From: Cryptomeria japonica
Taxonomy: Eukaryota > Streptophyta > Pinopsida > Cupressales > Cupressaceae
Direction: 5' to 3'
Length of the DNA: 64,000 nucleotides
Assembly (NCBI RefSeq): GCF_030272615.1
Contig: NC_081405.1
Location: 23,947,772 to 24,011,771 of the forward strand
Below are positions 1-11,622 of the stretch, in pieces. Within the stretch, counting starts at the first letter, position 1. Each line of letters begins with the position of its first letter. The notes under the pieces were generated by a model, which was not told where the DNA came from, did no database searches, and saw only the letters and a list, made by a program, of their open reading frames with translations. A program made the position numbers and the translations under genes.

Positions 1-1125
1 GGTTAATAGTATACTATGTCATCGAGCAAAAAACCTAGTCGGTAAACCCTAAGGTTATCAATATCAGTTAAAGAAGGCAGAATGTCTACTGAGTGAAGTT
101 TAGTATTTACCGAGTAACAACCAAGTTATAATAGATCACATTGGATGGATAAAAGCATTATTTAATGAAGGATGCTGATGAGTTGGAGATGAATAAATGA
201 TTGGTATGCTGCGCATGAAGTTTGTTAAGGATCTACGGCAATGGAAAATCAAGAGGAAGATCCACAACACAGATTGAACCGCAATAACCTAGCACAAGTT
301 CCTAGGAAAAAATGCAAGTTCCAAGGTGAGGTAAAACATTTTCAGATCGAAGGATACATTGAACCTAGTCAAGATTGATGATCTGATGGCTAATATTGAT
401 CATGGGAAATGTGATCAAGGAGATTAAGCGGTTAGAAATTGTTTATAAATAAGGAATTGTTGATAAACAATGTATGTGGGCAAGTGTAAGCACAGGGATG
501 CTACATAGTGATTACCGAGCACAGAAGCTTGAAGACCTGTTTGAATAACAGAGTAGGGAGCCCAGTAGAGGGACAAGATAAGTCCTATGACTAGATAGTG
601 TTGAGCAAATAGAATTTGCTTTAGCATTTTAAATGTGAAGTTGCAGATATATTTTATTACTGTTGTTTATTTTGTAAAGTGATAGAAAATCTCTTAACCG
701 AGTGGACCTAACAGTCTTATTTGTAAACCCTCTAGCAAGGTAACATTCTAAATGAGTGTTTGAAATCCTTTCACAAGGTCACTTCTAACAAAGTGAAGAT
801 CCTAACAGATCTGAGGGAAATCCCTTAACTGGGTCACATCTAGCAATGTGTTTGTAATCTTTAACAGGATTTGCTTTTAACCGAGCATACTCTAGAAGAG
901 TATATTTCTTAGTGGGTCTGAAATCCCACAGTGGTTTTTCCCTATTTGGGTTTCCATGTTAAATTTGGTGTTAAATGTGTTATAATGATTATGTGTTTAT
1001 GAGTTAGCATGTTTAGCAGTTTTTGGTTATATTGCTGAAGTATAAGTTACCGAGGTTGAATCTGTTGATTTTATGGAAGATTAAGTTTGTATGATTCACC
1101 CCCCCCCCTCTCATCTTACTAGCTA
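1..1125 (+). mobile_element. Element X: 3' part of an LTR, truncated by the window edge
   Basis: This stretch has no convincing coding region. It ends like the LTRs of the Copia-type elements elsewhere in the window: a 'gtggtttttccctatttggg' block near 930-960, then a GATTCAC + C-run + TCTCA motif at 1093-1112, then a decayed primer-binding site at 1126-1138 (TTGGCATTAGAAC, compare TTGGTATCAGAGC). That order places it on the + strand with the LTR end near 1125. The LTR start lies outside the window. The internal region is missing, because Gypsy gag sequence begins within about 20 bases of the primer site, so the element is a fragment. Confidence 0.6.
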
Positions 1126-1144
1126 TTGGCATTAGAACTTTACA

Positions 1145-1318
1145 CTAAGAATGAATTGCAACAACAAATAAGAGATTTAAAAAAATAGATGGCAGATATG
1201 AATGCATGAAAACAAGATTACATTATGAAGGACATATGTCCTTATCCATTTGATAAAATCATTCCAATGCCTCCTTTTCCTCCACATTTTGTGACACCAA
1301 AATTTGACAAGTGTAGAG
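1145..1318 (+). pseudogene. Element O: Ty3/Gypsy gag, 5' fragment
   Basis: The reading frame encodes a proline-rich segment (PYPFDKIIPMPPFPPHF), typical of the N-terminal side of plant Gypsy gag proteins. It has in-frame stops near 1182 and 1207. The frame breaks off at 1318, where element A is inserted, and resumes at 24056 after the target duplication TAGAG. Across that gap the frame joins as KFDKCR/GKGD..., so both halves are one gene. The start codon is not identifiable, and the left end abuts LTR fragment X. Confidence 0.7.
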
Positions 1319-2571
1319 TGTTGGTATTTGATCATTTGAACTTAACCGGTAATGTATGTTTGTTTGATGCAACTGATTTATGTCTTTTGTGCATAGAGAT
1401 TAGATTTATGTATGATGACTATTTTGTATAATGTCATTGATGGAAACTATGTGTCTTAACTCATCTAAGTCCTACAGTGTAACCCGTAAGGCTTAACTGG
1501 TTAGTAGAGATAGTTTTTATCAGAACTGGTTATTAGGACTTCAACTAGTAAAAGACTGACAATCTTATATTTTGACAACTGGTACGTGAAAATCATGAAG
1601 ATTGAGATGATGTGGTTTTGAAGCAGCATTGAAGACTATCAGATGAAGATATGGTTGTGACCGCATGTGCTGAATTGATCAGGTGAACAAGATTTGTTTG
1701 ATAGAACAAATTAGTTGATGGAGACTTAACCAATAGTGATGAAAATCACTCAAATTGGTAGAATGACACATAATTGGATTTGTTATGTCAGTGGCCGACA
1801 TAACTAAAGAATACAATGCAACATTGTCTAGATGCATTGAACCTAGGGAATTGTAACAAGGTTCTAGCTGACCTTATGATGATTTTAAGTATGTGATGAG
1901 GTATGAAAGGATATATTTATATGAGCTTGATAGTGTGAAAGAAGATGAGAGAATTTTGTATTTTCTGATAGTGCGATGATCAGAGGAGTTGAGAGATGAA
2001 TTCTATGTAATGTTGTAATGTTCTGAAGAAGATCTTATCAGACACTGAAGGTATTATACTGAGATCATTTGTACTTGTTGTCTCCCTAATAGTTGCAGCA
2101 AGAAAATCCTCTTACAAGGTCACTCCTAACAGGGTGCAATCAAATCCTAATTGGTCTGATTATTAAATCCTCTACCCAAGTGACACACTAACTTATTTTT
2201 ACAAATCCCAGTAACTTGGGTAGCTCCTAACAGGGCTGGTCCTCACAGACCTTTTTGTAAATCTCTTAACTAGGCTTAGACACTTCTAATAGTGTGTGCC
2301 CCTAACTGGGTGTTTTAGACCTTAACCGGTCAGATCTCTATACTGCAGATAGTGGATCTTGTGGGTACTAACTCCCACTGTGGTTTTTCTCATTTGGGTT
2401 TTCCACGTATACACTTGTGTCATGTGGTTTATGCTTTATGTGGAGATTGCATACTTGGTGTTATTTCTTACATGCCTATTGAGTTTTAAGTTGGTGAAAT
2501 TAATAATCAGATTTGTAATGTCTTTACTATCACTGATTCACCCCACGTCTCAGTGCCTTATAATTTCATCA
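1319..2571 (+). repeat. Element A 5' LTR
   Basis: It begins TGTTGGTATTTGATC and ends TTCATCA. It matches 22793-24050 along its length with scattered transitions. It holds a possible TATA element (ggatatatttatatg, 1909-1923), a 'gtggtttttctcatttggg' block near 2380, and a C-tract motif at 2535-2553 that is partly eroded compared with the 3' copy. Short open frames inside it (for example 2359-2589) are not considered genes. Confidence 0.88.
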
Positions 2572-2639
2572 ATTTATATTAGAGCCTAGCTTCTTTAAGG
2601 CTTAACTGCTTGGAAGGGATCTCAAATCCTAAGGAAAAT

Positions 2640-3950
2640 ATGGGGGAAGGAATGAGCTATAGAGAGATGGCTAGAGAACTTGCTAAAACCAAGGAAGAAC
2701 TTGAAACCCTAAGAGGCAAATATAGGACATCATTAGATAAAAGGAAAGAACTAACTAAACAATTGTTCGAGATCTATGACAACAACTCTTCAGATGAGGC
2801 GAACATTGATGCACTGGTTGAAGAAGTGGGGAAGCTGAATGGTGAGAATACTAACCTGAGAAGAGAGCTAGAAGAACTGACAATCCGGATGAGTGAGGAA
2901 CTTGAAGCTAGAAGAAAGGTTGAGGATCAGATCCGAGATGAAGAGCATGAAACCTTTAAGATTAAGTAGGAGAATGCAACTTTTTATGAATATTGGCATG
3001 AGAAGAAAGAATAATAAGAAGCATTACAGTCAGGTATTGAAATGGAAATGTCTCTTAGAGAGACCCTCATGAAAAGAAATGAAGATATTACACAGGAACT
3101 TGTTGAGGCCAATGAGAAGCTTGATAAATTCAACAAGAGTTCCTTTATGTTGGATGAATAGATCCAATCTCAGAGGATGAAAGGTGATACATCTAAGAAG
3201 GGAGAACCTTTCAGTACCAAGAGCAACATGCATGAAGGTAAAACTACTCCTAAGGCTTAGAAGACTACCAGTAAGAAATCTTACAAACATGTTTGTTTTA
3301 ACTGTCATAAACCAGGACATACTACTAATGTTTATAGAAGCAGATTTGATGCTAATAGTGGTTATAGACCTAATGCTAGATATGTGCCTAAGAAATTTGA
3401 AGGTTACTATTATACATGCAACATGTATGGGTATAGATCTATTGAATGCAAGTATGGAGCTAATTATCCAACACCTCACATGAACCCAACACCTATTGGT
3501 GATTGGAGAAGGAATTTCAATGACCGGAGGAACACAAATTAGCAAAGACCCTATGTTAATCGGTCTAATCCTAATGAGATGGAGAAGAGAGTCAATGTGA
3601 TTTGTTCAATCTGCAACAATTTTGGACATGTGGCAATAAAAGGCAGAAGAAGAATAGGTAGAGACAATGTAGGGCCTTGGAGAGCATTTGGAATGACATG
3701 CTATCATTGCAACAAATCGAGACACATTGCCAAGTTTTATAGAACATAGAAGAACCAATTGGTGAATCATCCTAAAGACCAAAAAGGAAAGCAAAAAGTT
3801 GATATTGAAGAAACCAGAGCTGAGATGAATAGAACCTAGAAGAAGAAGAGTGACGACAAATCATATGAGGAATCATATTCTTCATCTAATGTGGAGAATC
3901 TATCTCCGACAAACTAAGTTGTTTCTAAACTTGGGGTGAGCTTATTGTAA
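2640..3950 (+). pseudogene. Element A ORF1: coiled-coil protein with four decayed CCHC zinc knuckles (gag-like)
   Basis: The first ATG in frame is at 2640 (MGEGMSYREMAREL). About 110 residues of heptad-like Glu/Lys/Leu sequence follow, then a basic linker and four zinc-knuckle remnants: CFNCHKPGH, TCNMYGY, CSICNNFGH and CYHCNKSRH. Each has lost at least one ligand, usually Cys to Tyr. The frame is unbroken by indels but carries nine stops (2967, 3012, 3015, 3159, 3258, 3540, 3747, 3837, 3915), most of them TAG/TAA at positions that fit Gln. The layout matches ORF1 of element B. A nucleic-acid-binding gag-like role is inferred from the knuckles and coiled coil; no capsid domain was recognised. 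Confidence 0.72.
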
Positions 3951-4378
3951 AATATTGAGTTGAACCCTTGGATGATGTATTGTAAGTTAAATCTGCATAC
4001 TCTAATGCATTTTGATGTGTATTTGGATCATAATTGGTAAATATCATTGAGTTTTTGCAACCAATAATATGCTTTAGAGTATTTTAAGGTGTTTTAGGGT
4101 TTAATCGGTAAATGCATTTATTGCAGTAGTTAGAAGGTGAATAAATAGAACATTTTGAATTTCATTTGTCACTTTACGATCTTGAGAATATTTGGCGAGC
4201 AAGCAGAGCAAAGAAAAGTTTGTGCTAGCAACATTCAAACCATTTACCAACAATCTGAAGTGATCAAAGTAAAGTTTGAGTATTGAAAGTTTTTGACGGT
4301 TGGAAACCCTAGTACCGAAGTATAAGAGGTATTTATCTGAGAAATTATACTCTTTTCTTGGTGATTTGCATATTTGAT
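3951..4378 (+). other. Element A inter-ORF region
   Basis: No coding frame, RNA gene or strong repeat is apparent here. Open frames on the minus strand (for example 4101-4424) show no recognisable family and overlap the start of ORF2, so they are treated as chance. Confidence 0.5.
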
Positions 4379-4834
4379 ATGGATACACCTCATCTTGTCG
4401 ATGTAACTGAGAGGGAAAGACCAAAATTCAAATGACATCTATACAAGTCAAACGAAACTAGCCCTCTCAGTGCCCTATCCGATGTACCAAATGGTGTTTT
4501 GCATTTAGAAGATGTAAGATACTTTTATCACTGCAAAATTGATGAATTGGGAGTTGTAGTTATTCATGAGCAATACAAATCTCTGTGTAATGAATAGGGA
4601 AGGTTGAAAGAACAGTTTAGAAGCATCGCCCATAAAGGTTTTAATCATGCAATCAATTTCATTGATGATTTTGATGACGAGTTGATAAGATTTTTTTTGA
4701 GCTGCATTCATCATCAATTTATGTGGTTAGACAAACCTCATAAGATAGCAAAGGAATCAATCAATGTTGTAACCGGTTTTTGCTCAATCAATGAGATACC
4801 ATTACTTAGGTCTGTACCAAAGAATGATGTTGAG
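4379..4834 (+). pseudogene. Element A ORF2, segment 1 of 3
   Basis: ATG at 4379 (MDTPHLVDV) opens a frame with stops at 4433 (TGA) and near 4595 (TAG). Its end, HHQFMWLDKPHKIAKESINV, aligns with FMWLEEQPFKITKEIIHV in ORF2 of element B, which fixes it as the same gene. The frame is cut by insertion of B after GTTGAG (4829-4834) and resumes at 12762 after the duplicated GTTGAG (12756-12761). Function is unknown; see B ORF2 for the fuller copy. Confidence 0.72.
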
Positions 4835-5982
4835 TGTTAGGCCCAATATGGAAAGCTAATGTACTGAGAGGGGAGGGGTGAATCAGTACTCCAAAACTTT
4901 TCTTGAATAATAACTTTACTGTTATGCATAAACCAAATAGTGCAGTAACATAAAATAAAGCTAAAACAAATAGTTAACAATCATACATGATTCACTCCAT
5001 AACACATATATTTTGGTTATGTAGAAACTCTTGGTTAGAGAGAAAAACTGCAGTGGGGATGGCACCCACAACTTCACTACTGCAATAATAAAGAGTGCTC
5101 GGTTAGAGCTACATGTTAGCTATTTCTGATAGCTTACCCTATTAGGAGGAACAAGATCTGTTAGATCTACCTTGCTAAAGGATTTTAAAACACTTAATCT
5201 AAATGTTGCACCTGGTTAGAGACTTTACAATTTATAGACTTGATTAGAGTCTTTTACCCTATTAAAGGTTTCTCTTTCAACTTCACAATATTACAATAAA
5301 ATCATTACAAATATCTGCAACTTTACAGATAAAATGTTATAGCAGATTCTATGTGCTCATAATAGATTACCTTACTTATAGCATACCTCGATAACCCATA
5401 TAGTAACTTGGTAAACCCTTCTGTTTACTTTGTTCTTTGACTGTTCTCTGAAAACCTTCTCGGTGACCTCTGTGTCTCTGTAACAGTCTTCTTTTTCTCA
5501 TACATACACCCTTAACTCATGCTATATAAATAGATCTCTTAAGATGGTGATCCAATTCATTGCTTCGATCTTACAAACATGATTTATCAAATGAATAACT
5601 ATACAAAATATTTCATTAGTTAGATGACCTCAAAATCATACACAATCTTCTAGTGAAATTTCCAATGTGATAACGGTTAGATGTGCCTCAATCTTTTAAC
5701 ATGTTTTCATATGCATGTCCAGGTTCAATAAATCTGGTAACATGTTTCACTTGGTGTATATCAACTCGGCGTGTCATCTTTGCTGCTTGATAGACATGAA
5801 AAGATACTTGGTAGACAGCTCGGTGTATACTGCGTTCTGTAACTGCTTTCTTCTGTAACTGACTAGACTATGCATACCGACATCTTTGTGTATACCGACT
5901 GCATGATTAGGTAGTGTTAACTAACTAGAGTATATAGTATAACTTTGACATAAAACTAATGGCAATCTGATAAGTAGTAACA
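4835..5982 (-). repeat. Element B 3' LTR
   Basis: On the plus strand it reads TGTTAGGCCC... to ...GTAGTAACA. It matches 11623-12755 along its length with scattered substitutions. The G-rich motif (gagaggggaggggtgaatca) is at 4866-4885. Confidence 0.9.
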
Positions 5983-6287
5983 ATCTCCCCTTTTGACATT
6001 AGTTGAGATGTTTGACAAAAAACTACTTTCAAAGTTATAACTCAAAAATCTATATACTTTGCAAAATGGCTATACTTGGCAGTATATATAATAGTCAATG
6101 AAATAGTATACTTAGATATAATCCCCTTATCATTATATTGTTCATAACTCTAATTTTGCATGCTCGGTTCTGTTCATTGCTCTATTTACTACATTTGGAT
6201 ACTCTGCATACTCTTCTCGGTATACTCCCCCTATTGTTTGATACTTTGAAATGCTATACACTCCCCCTTTTTGACAAACAACAAAAT
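5983..6287 (-). promoter_or_regulatory. Element B 3' non-coding region with several polypurine tracts
   Basis: On the minus strand, G-rich purine tracts occur next to the 3' LTR (5983-5996) and again near 6122, 6224 and 6262. The one at the LTR boundary is the likely plus-strand primer. Repeated PPT-like tracts upstream of the 3' LTR are a known trait of the Sirevirus (SIRE/Maximus) Copia group; applying that to B is inference. Confidence 0.55.
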
Positions 6288-9200
6288 TTAGTTTCCATCT
6301 GGGGGCGGTAACTGGTCAAAAATGGATTTGTACTTTTTTCGAGCGTTGGTGAGAGCAACAGAGAGTTGATCCTTTACACTTTCCATTAAAGAATTTTATG
6401 CTTGAATATCAGCCAATAGGCATATCAAGCCATCAAGAGTGCTTCCCTCTTGTGTAGTAGATAAGAATGCGGCTCGGTTGATCCATTCTTGGACTGATGA
6501 AAGATGTGGAAAGAATAATATTTGAAGTGTCATTATGTCCATTCAGATCTTGTTTTCTTCATTTCTTAAGTCCAATTGTTGAGCCATGAGCTGTTGTAAC
6601 CTTGTATAAAAATTCTGAATTGAATTTGGCTCTGTGGTCAACTTTCTTGAGAGATCGGTGATCTCTTTTTCAATTTGCTCTATTTTATTCTTAATGTCTT
6701 TAATGAATAAAGATTCTGAAATAAATAAAGAATATGCTTGAGTTGAGGGGAAAACTCAGCAATGAATTTGACAAGTTTGACTTTGCTAATAGCTAGAGCT
6801 TTCTGTACCTCTTCTATCATTTTTGCAGTAAGCTCCTTGTCTTTTAGCTTGCTCAAATACTTAGATGCATCAACTCCGGATGTTTCTATTTGATTAAGGA
6901 GTTCATCTAGTTGAATATGGATGGCTGCATCAGTTGACACTGTAGCTATAGGTAGCATATCTGATATCAATGTCTTCACCTTCTGAAGTAATTTATTCTT
7001 TTTTTTTATGGCCATCTATTTTTCTTGTTCGGCCTTTGCTTTGCACAGCTCAACAAAATCAATGAGTGCTTGCCCCTTTAATTTTGATATATCCATATTG
7101 GGCAACACTATCAATTTAGATAAATCAACTTTGAAACTATGCTTTTTCACTTTCTTTTCTTTACCTTTGGCCGGTTGGACCAAGACAATAGCTTACGAGG
7201 CTTGCTGACCCTCGGTTGGTTGCTCGGTAGATGCAACACTTTGGTCATTTCCTATAGCCTCTATGGTGTCTTTGGGTGTCTCGGTACTGGGTGTCTCAGT
7301 TGCAACATTTTTAGTGCTCGAAGGTGCTTAAGAGGTCTATTCTAGAGTAGTATCTTCTCCTGCTGTAGACTTGTGACCTTCAATGCCTTGTGTTGTATCC
7401 TAAGGAGCTTCATTAGAGACAGGTTAATTGATCAGTGGATAAGGCTGAACTTATTCTAAAATGGATTCACTAGATACAAGTTTTGCATATGTAGTGCCTT
7501 CTATCATTTCTTGCTCTGATTCCTTTGTATTGATGACATCTTCATCTATTTGAATAGTGTCAGTAGGGTCTTGTTCGGTAGCATCAGGACCTTGCTCGGT
7601 GACATCAGGATCGTGCTTGGTGACATCAACGATTTCAACTGTAGGTTGTTCACCGGCATCCTTGATCTTGAAGATTTCCTGCCACTTTGCTTTTGTCTCA
7701 TTTTCTACGTCAATATATAGCCCATTCATTAGTTTTAAGGCTCTCTGTTTGACAAGAAACTTTGAATTGTAGATTGTTAGATGTTCCTTTATTTTGGCTA
7801 CTGACATATCAGTAAATAGATAGACTAGACTTCTTTCTCTATTTTGTTTCTCTGAGTCCATTGCATACTTCCACCTATTATCAATATGCAAGTAAAGTTC
7901 ATTTGGAAGTGACTTGACTAGTTCCAATGGAGCTAACCAAAACTTTAGAAGTGTGAAGATGACAGCTTCTTCAATTTGTCTCTTCTCGTCATTATTTCTA
8001 GTTTCATACTTGATATATCTAAATGAACCAAATCTGCCATATTCTTTCAGATTGGCACAAAAGTTTTCAACACTATGTATATTTACCTTCTTGCTCTTGA
8101 CAATCTGGAATTTGTTTACATCTTCGGATTCTGTATCACTAGACTCTTTTTCCAAAATGAGTCTCTGAGTAGATTTCTTGTATGTCTTTGTTACCTTGGG
8201 AGCAGTAACACTCTTTTGTTTCTTACTCGATGATGCTACAGATGCTCTAGTGTTAGGTTTCTTTGTTGGAGGAGTTGGTAGGGCCTTTGAAGTGTCCTGT
8301 TTCTTTCTTTTTAACACTTTACCCTTAGGCAATTTGGTGCTCAGTGTTATAGCTACCTCTTGAGCTTCTGATTCCTCTTTGGTGATGGCAAGAGTGCCTT
8401 TGACAGGTGTGGAGGAAGAATCTTCTCCGTATTTCTTTGTTAAAACCTTTATCATCTTTGTTGCTTTTCTTGTAGCTTTGGGTACTACAATATTCATTTT
8501 TACCTTTTCCTTTACTTCCTCATAGGTTCCATATCTTAGCTTGGTAGTATGTCTTGGCAATGTAAGAAATGCATCAATTTGTTGTTGTGTGATGTCAAAG
8601 TCAATCTCATAACCCATAGGTGGCAATGATTGAGTTCTTGGTTCCATAGCATTCACATAATAGTAATCAGTGTCTACCTCAAAGCATATGTCATCTTTAT
8701 ATTTCTCCACTAGCTGGGGTGGAATTCGGTACCTGTTGTGCATTTTCTCTTGGAATTTATTGAAGTAATCATCCATTATATCATTGAAATTATCTCCTAA
8801 CTTCTTGAGGAAGTCATTAATCTGATGGGTGATTGGTCGGTGTAGCTCCCAAACTACTTTACCGACTAATGGAAAGAATTTTTCAAAGTAGAAAAACATG
8901 CATACAAGAAGTGAACCAAACTTTAGTGTATTTGCCGAGTTGTTCTTCTTTGGCTTCCTTATTGTGTTTAGATTCTCAAATAGGTTCTTCAGTAACACCT
9001 CACATAAGTCAACTTTCATTCCCCTTTTCATAATTTTATAGGCTAAGTCAACTACTGCACAGGGTACACTATTTTTCCTTGCTGATTGGAAGAAACAGTA
9101 ACCAATTACTCTAATAGCAAACTTAAGTTCTACATCAGTGACATTGTTCAATTTCAGTCCTCTATAATCTGATTCCACTCTAGTTAAACTGATCAATTCC

Positions 9201-9658
9201 TTTTGTGATATAATCTTTTGAGCTCGGGCATGATCATAAATAGGATAACCGGTGATCACATGAATGATTTCCTTGGTGATTTTAAATGGTTGCTCTTCTA
9301 GCCACATGAAATCATCATGAACTCTGCTCTAAACAAACTTGACCCACTGGGGTTTGAACACACGGGGATAGGTTAGGGCTTCGGTTAATCCCTTGATTTT
9401 GATGTGTTCATACTTGCTGTTTAATACACCATCGATACATAATTCATCATAGGTGTCTCTGATTTCAACATGAACGAGTTCTTCAACACGACATTTGGTG
9501 AAGAATCTCACATCTTCAACTAGCAATACTTTATCCGGGATGAGTGAAAAGGCAGTTTTATCATCCAGTTCGGAGGCGACTTTAGGAGTCAAAGAGTATT
9601 TCAGTGAGGGCTTCTCTACATTCTTGACAACTATGGGATCTTCGATCTTGGGCGCCAT
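6288..9658 (-). pseudogene. Element B ORF2: large basic protein of unknown function
   Basis: The frame starts at ATG 9658 (MAPKIEDPIVV) and runs about 1,120 codons to a stop at 6288. There is one amber at 9329-9331, a 618-codon open stretch (9307-7451), then about seven TAA/TAG codons in the same frame between 7451 and 7016, and a frame change near 6690. An N-terminal globular part contains FMWLEEQPFKITKEIIHV and FGSLLVCMFFYFEKFFP. A Lys/Ser/Thr/Pro-rich middle (about residues 390-500 of the frame) looks disordered and nuclear-localising. The C-terminus is helical. Element A encodes a clearly related protein at low identity. No catalytic motif was seen; it loosely resembles uncharacterised plant transposon-associated proteins. 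Confidence 0.72.
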
Positions 9659-10207
9659 TTAAGATTTCAGGTAAAAACTAGTAAAGAGTCCTTAGGGTTT
9701 CAGAATTTCAAACGACAGACACTTTATACTTAGCAAATAATGGCAACAAGATCGGTAAACCAGCTTAACAATATGTTGAGATTTGATGTAAATACCTTGG
9801 ATTTTCTTTGAATGAGGTTTGATCACCTTGATTCGCTCTGCTCTTCTCTTTCGAAAAACTTGGTGAATGAAAATGACCGCGAAAATGATTTTAAGTACAC
9901 AAAATACCTTATCGGGCTCCGTGTGGGTTAGGTCAGAAACATTAAATGCACTCGGTTCCTCTTTAACCAATTTACTCTCCTTTTTGTTTTAACCGAGTAA
10001 CCAAGCTTCCTTCATTTACCAACTTGACAGGATTCCTGTATTCAAGGACTTGATAGGTTTCCTGTAAAGTGCTTCAAAAGACTTTGATAGAACTTCAAAC
10101 TTACTAATACATCTTAACTATGCAGATTTTGAATTTAGTACATAATAGAATAGGAACTATTATTTTTTTAACCTTCAGAGAATCCAGTCCCTTCATACCT
10201 TTACCAA

Positions 10208-11530
10208 TTAATTTGGAATAGGTGCACCTAACTCAGTAGGTAAGGTGCTTTCTTCATTTGACACAATTTCCTTCTTTTTCCAAATCATCTGTAATTTCTC
10301 TTTTATTTCTTCAGTGTCTTTTCTAGGTTGATCTCTGCAATCTCCAGCCAAGTGTCCAACTTTGTGACAATGAAAACATGCCATACCAGGATTTCTCCAT
10401 GATCTTCGATTGTTCATTCCAAACCTTATAAAATAGTTGGCACTAGTATGTCCATATCTTCCACAACATTCACACCATATCCTTGTATTGTAATCCCATG
10501 GTACTACTGCATATTATCGGTAAGGATCTGTGTAAGTTCGGTAGCCTCTAGTGTTTGCTCGGTGTGTAGACCATACGTAGTTCTTTTGCTTAAACCAACA
10601 CTTCTCGGTACTATGTCCATATCTATTACAGTTTCTACAAAACCCTTTGAATTTTGCCTTCTGATAATTTTTAACAGACTTTGTCCTACATTGATTAGAT
10701 GTGTGACCATATTTATTGCAATTATAACAATAACCATTGGACTTAGTGACATTTGGTTGCTTACCTTTTCTAATTTGGCACATGTTGGCAGTGTGACCTT
10801 GATTTCCATAGCAGTTGCAAATAGGCTTCTTTATTTTGATGTTATTCCTATTTCCAGCTTGCTTTGATGATTCTCCTCTCTCGCTAGTATGAATTCCTTT
10901 CTTGGTAAAGTCTTTTCCTTTGTAACCGAGTCCTGCATCTTTGTTGGGTCTTCTTGTATTCAGTTGCTCATCCAACATCTTTGATGCTTCATAACTCTTC
11001 TTCAGTGTTTCTTTGGATTTCTTCTCTATTTCAAGTTCATCGGTCAACCTTGATACTTCAAATTTCAATGCTTGATTTTCATCATTCTTCAGAATTGCTT
11101 CATGATGTGCATAACCTAGTTGATCTGTCATATTTTGTTGAATTCCAGTCAACCTTGTGATTTCATTATTCTTATCAGATACTAAGACTTCAAGTTGTTG
11201 TTTCTCTCTTTCTAGATCTCTTGCTTTATCCTCATTTGTCCTCAATGCATCAAGATTTTCAGTCATCTGTGTGTTGAAATGTTCATGTTCTCTTTTCATT
11301 GCTTTTAGTTGATCAGCCAGTGCTTTGTTCTTTTCTTTCAATACTCCAATCATTTCTTCAGTCTCTTCAGATATACTATTCTTAGATGATGTCTCATTTT
11401 GTTCCACTAACTCTTGAGAGTCCTGCAAATCATTAGATAATCTTCTTCTTACTTTCAGAGATTTTTGCATTTGCCTTTGCATGTCTGCAATCACTTGATT
11501 AGCATGATCCAGCTCTTCTTGCAGATACAT
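10208..11530 (-). pseudogene. Element B ORF1: coiled-coil protein with five CCHC zinc knuckles (gag-like)
   Basis: ATG 11530 (MYLQEELDHANQVIADMQ) opens about 215 residues of near-continuous coiled coil. A basic hinge and five zinc knuckles follow: CNCYGNQGH (second Cys changed to Tyr), CYNCNKYGHTSNQC, CRNCNRYGHSTEKC, CECCGRYGH (last Cys changed to Tyr) and CFHCHKVGHLAGDC. Three knuckles keep all ligands. A single in-frame TAA at 10514-10516 fits a former Gln codon; the frame then continues to 10208. It is the less decayed counterpart of A ORF1. RNA binding and self-assembly are inferred roles. No capsid or protease motif is seen. Confidence 0.8.
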
Positions 11531-11622
11531 AATCCTCTAAGATTATTTATAGCCTTCCACTGATAAGATATTTCTCTTTAGGTAGTTAAACCCTTTTCCA
11601 AGATTCAATCTCTGATACCAAT

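Noticed and set aside
3030-3545. Minus-strand 171-codon frame opposite A ORF1
   Set aside because: The plus strand has the zinc-knuckle and coiled-coil signature; the minus frame has no recognisable domain.
5000-6300. CRISPR-like array or tandem gene repeats suggested by recurring C-rich motifs
   Set aside because: The motifs are irregularly spaced polypurine tracts and LTR features of plant retrotransposons, not spacer-repeat units.
7016-7451. Stop codon reassignment (TAA/TAG read as Gln) in element B
   Set aside because: Neighbouring genes use Gln CAA/CAG normally, and other families show the same decay. C-to-T mutation of silenced elements explains it better.
10448-10867. Plus-strand 139-codon frame opposite B ORF1
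   Set aside because: It is hydrophobic only because it is the complement of the Asn/Lys/Tyr-rich zinc-knuckle region.
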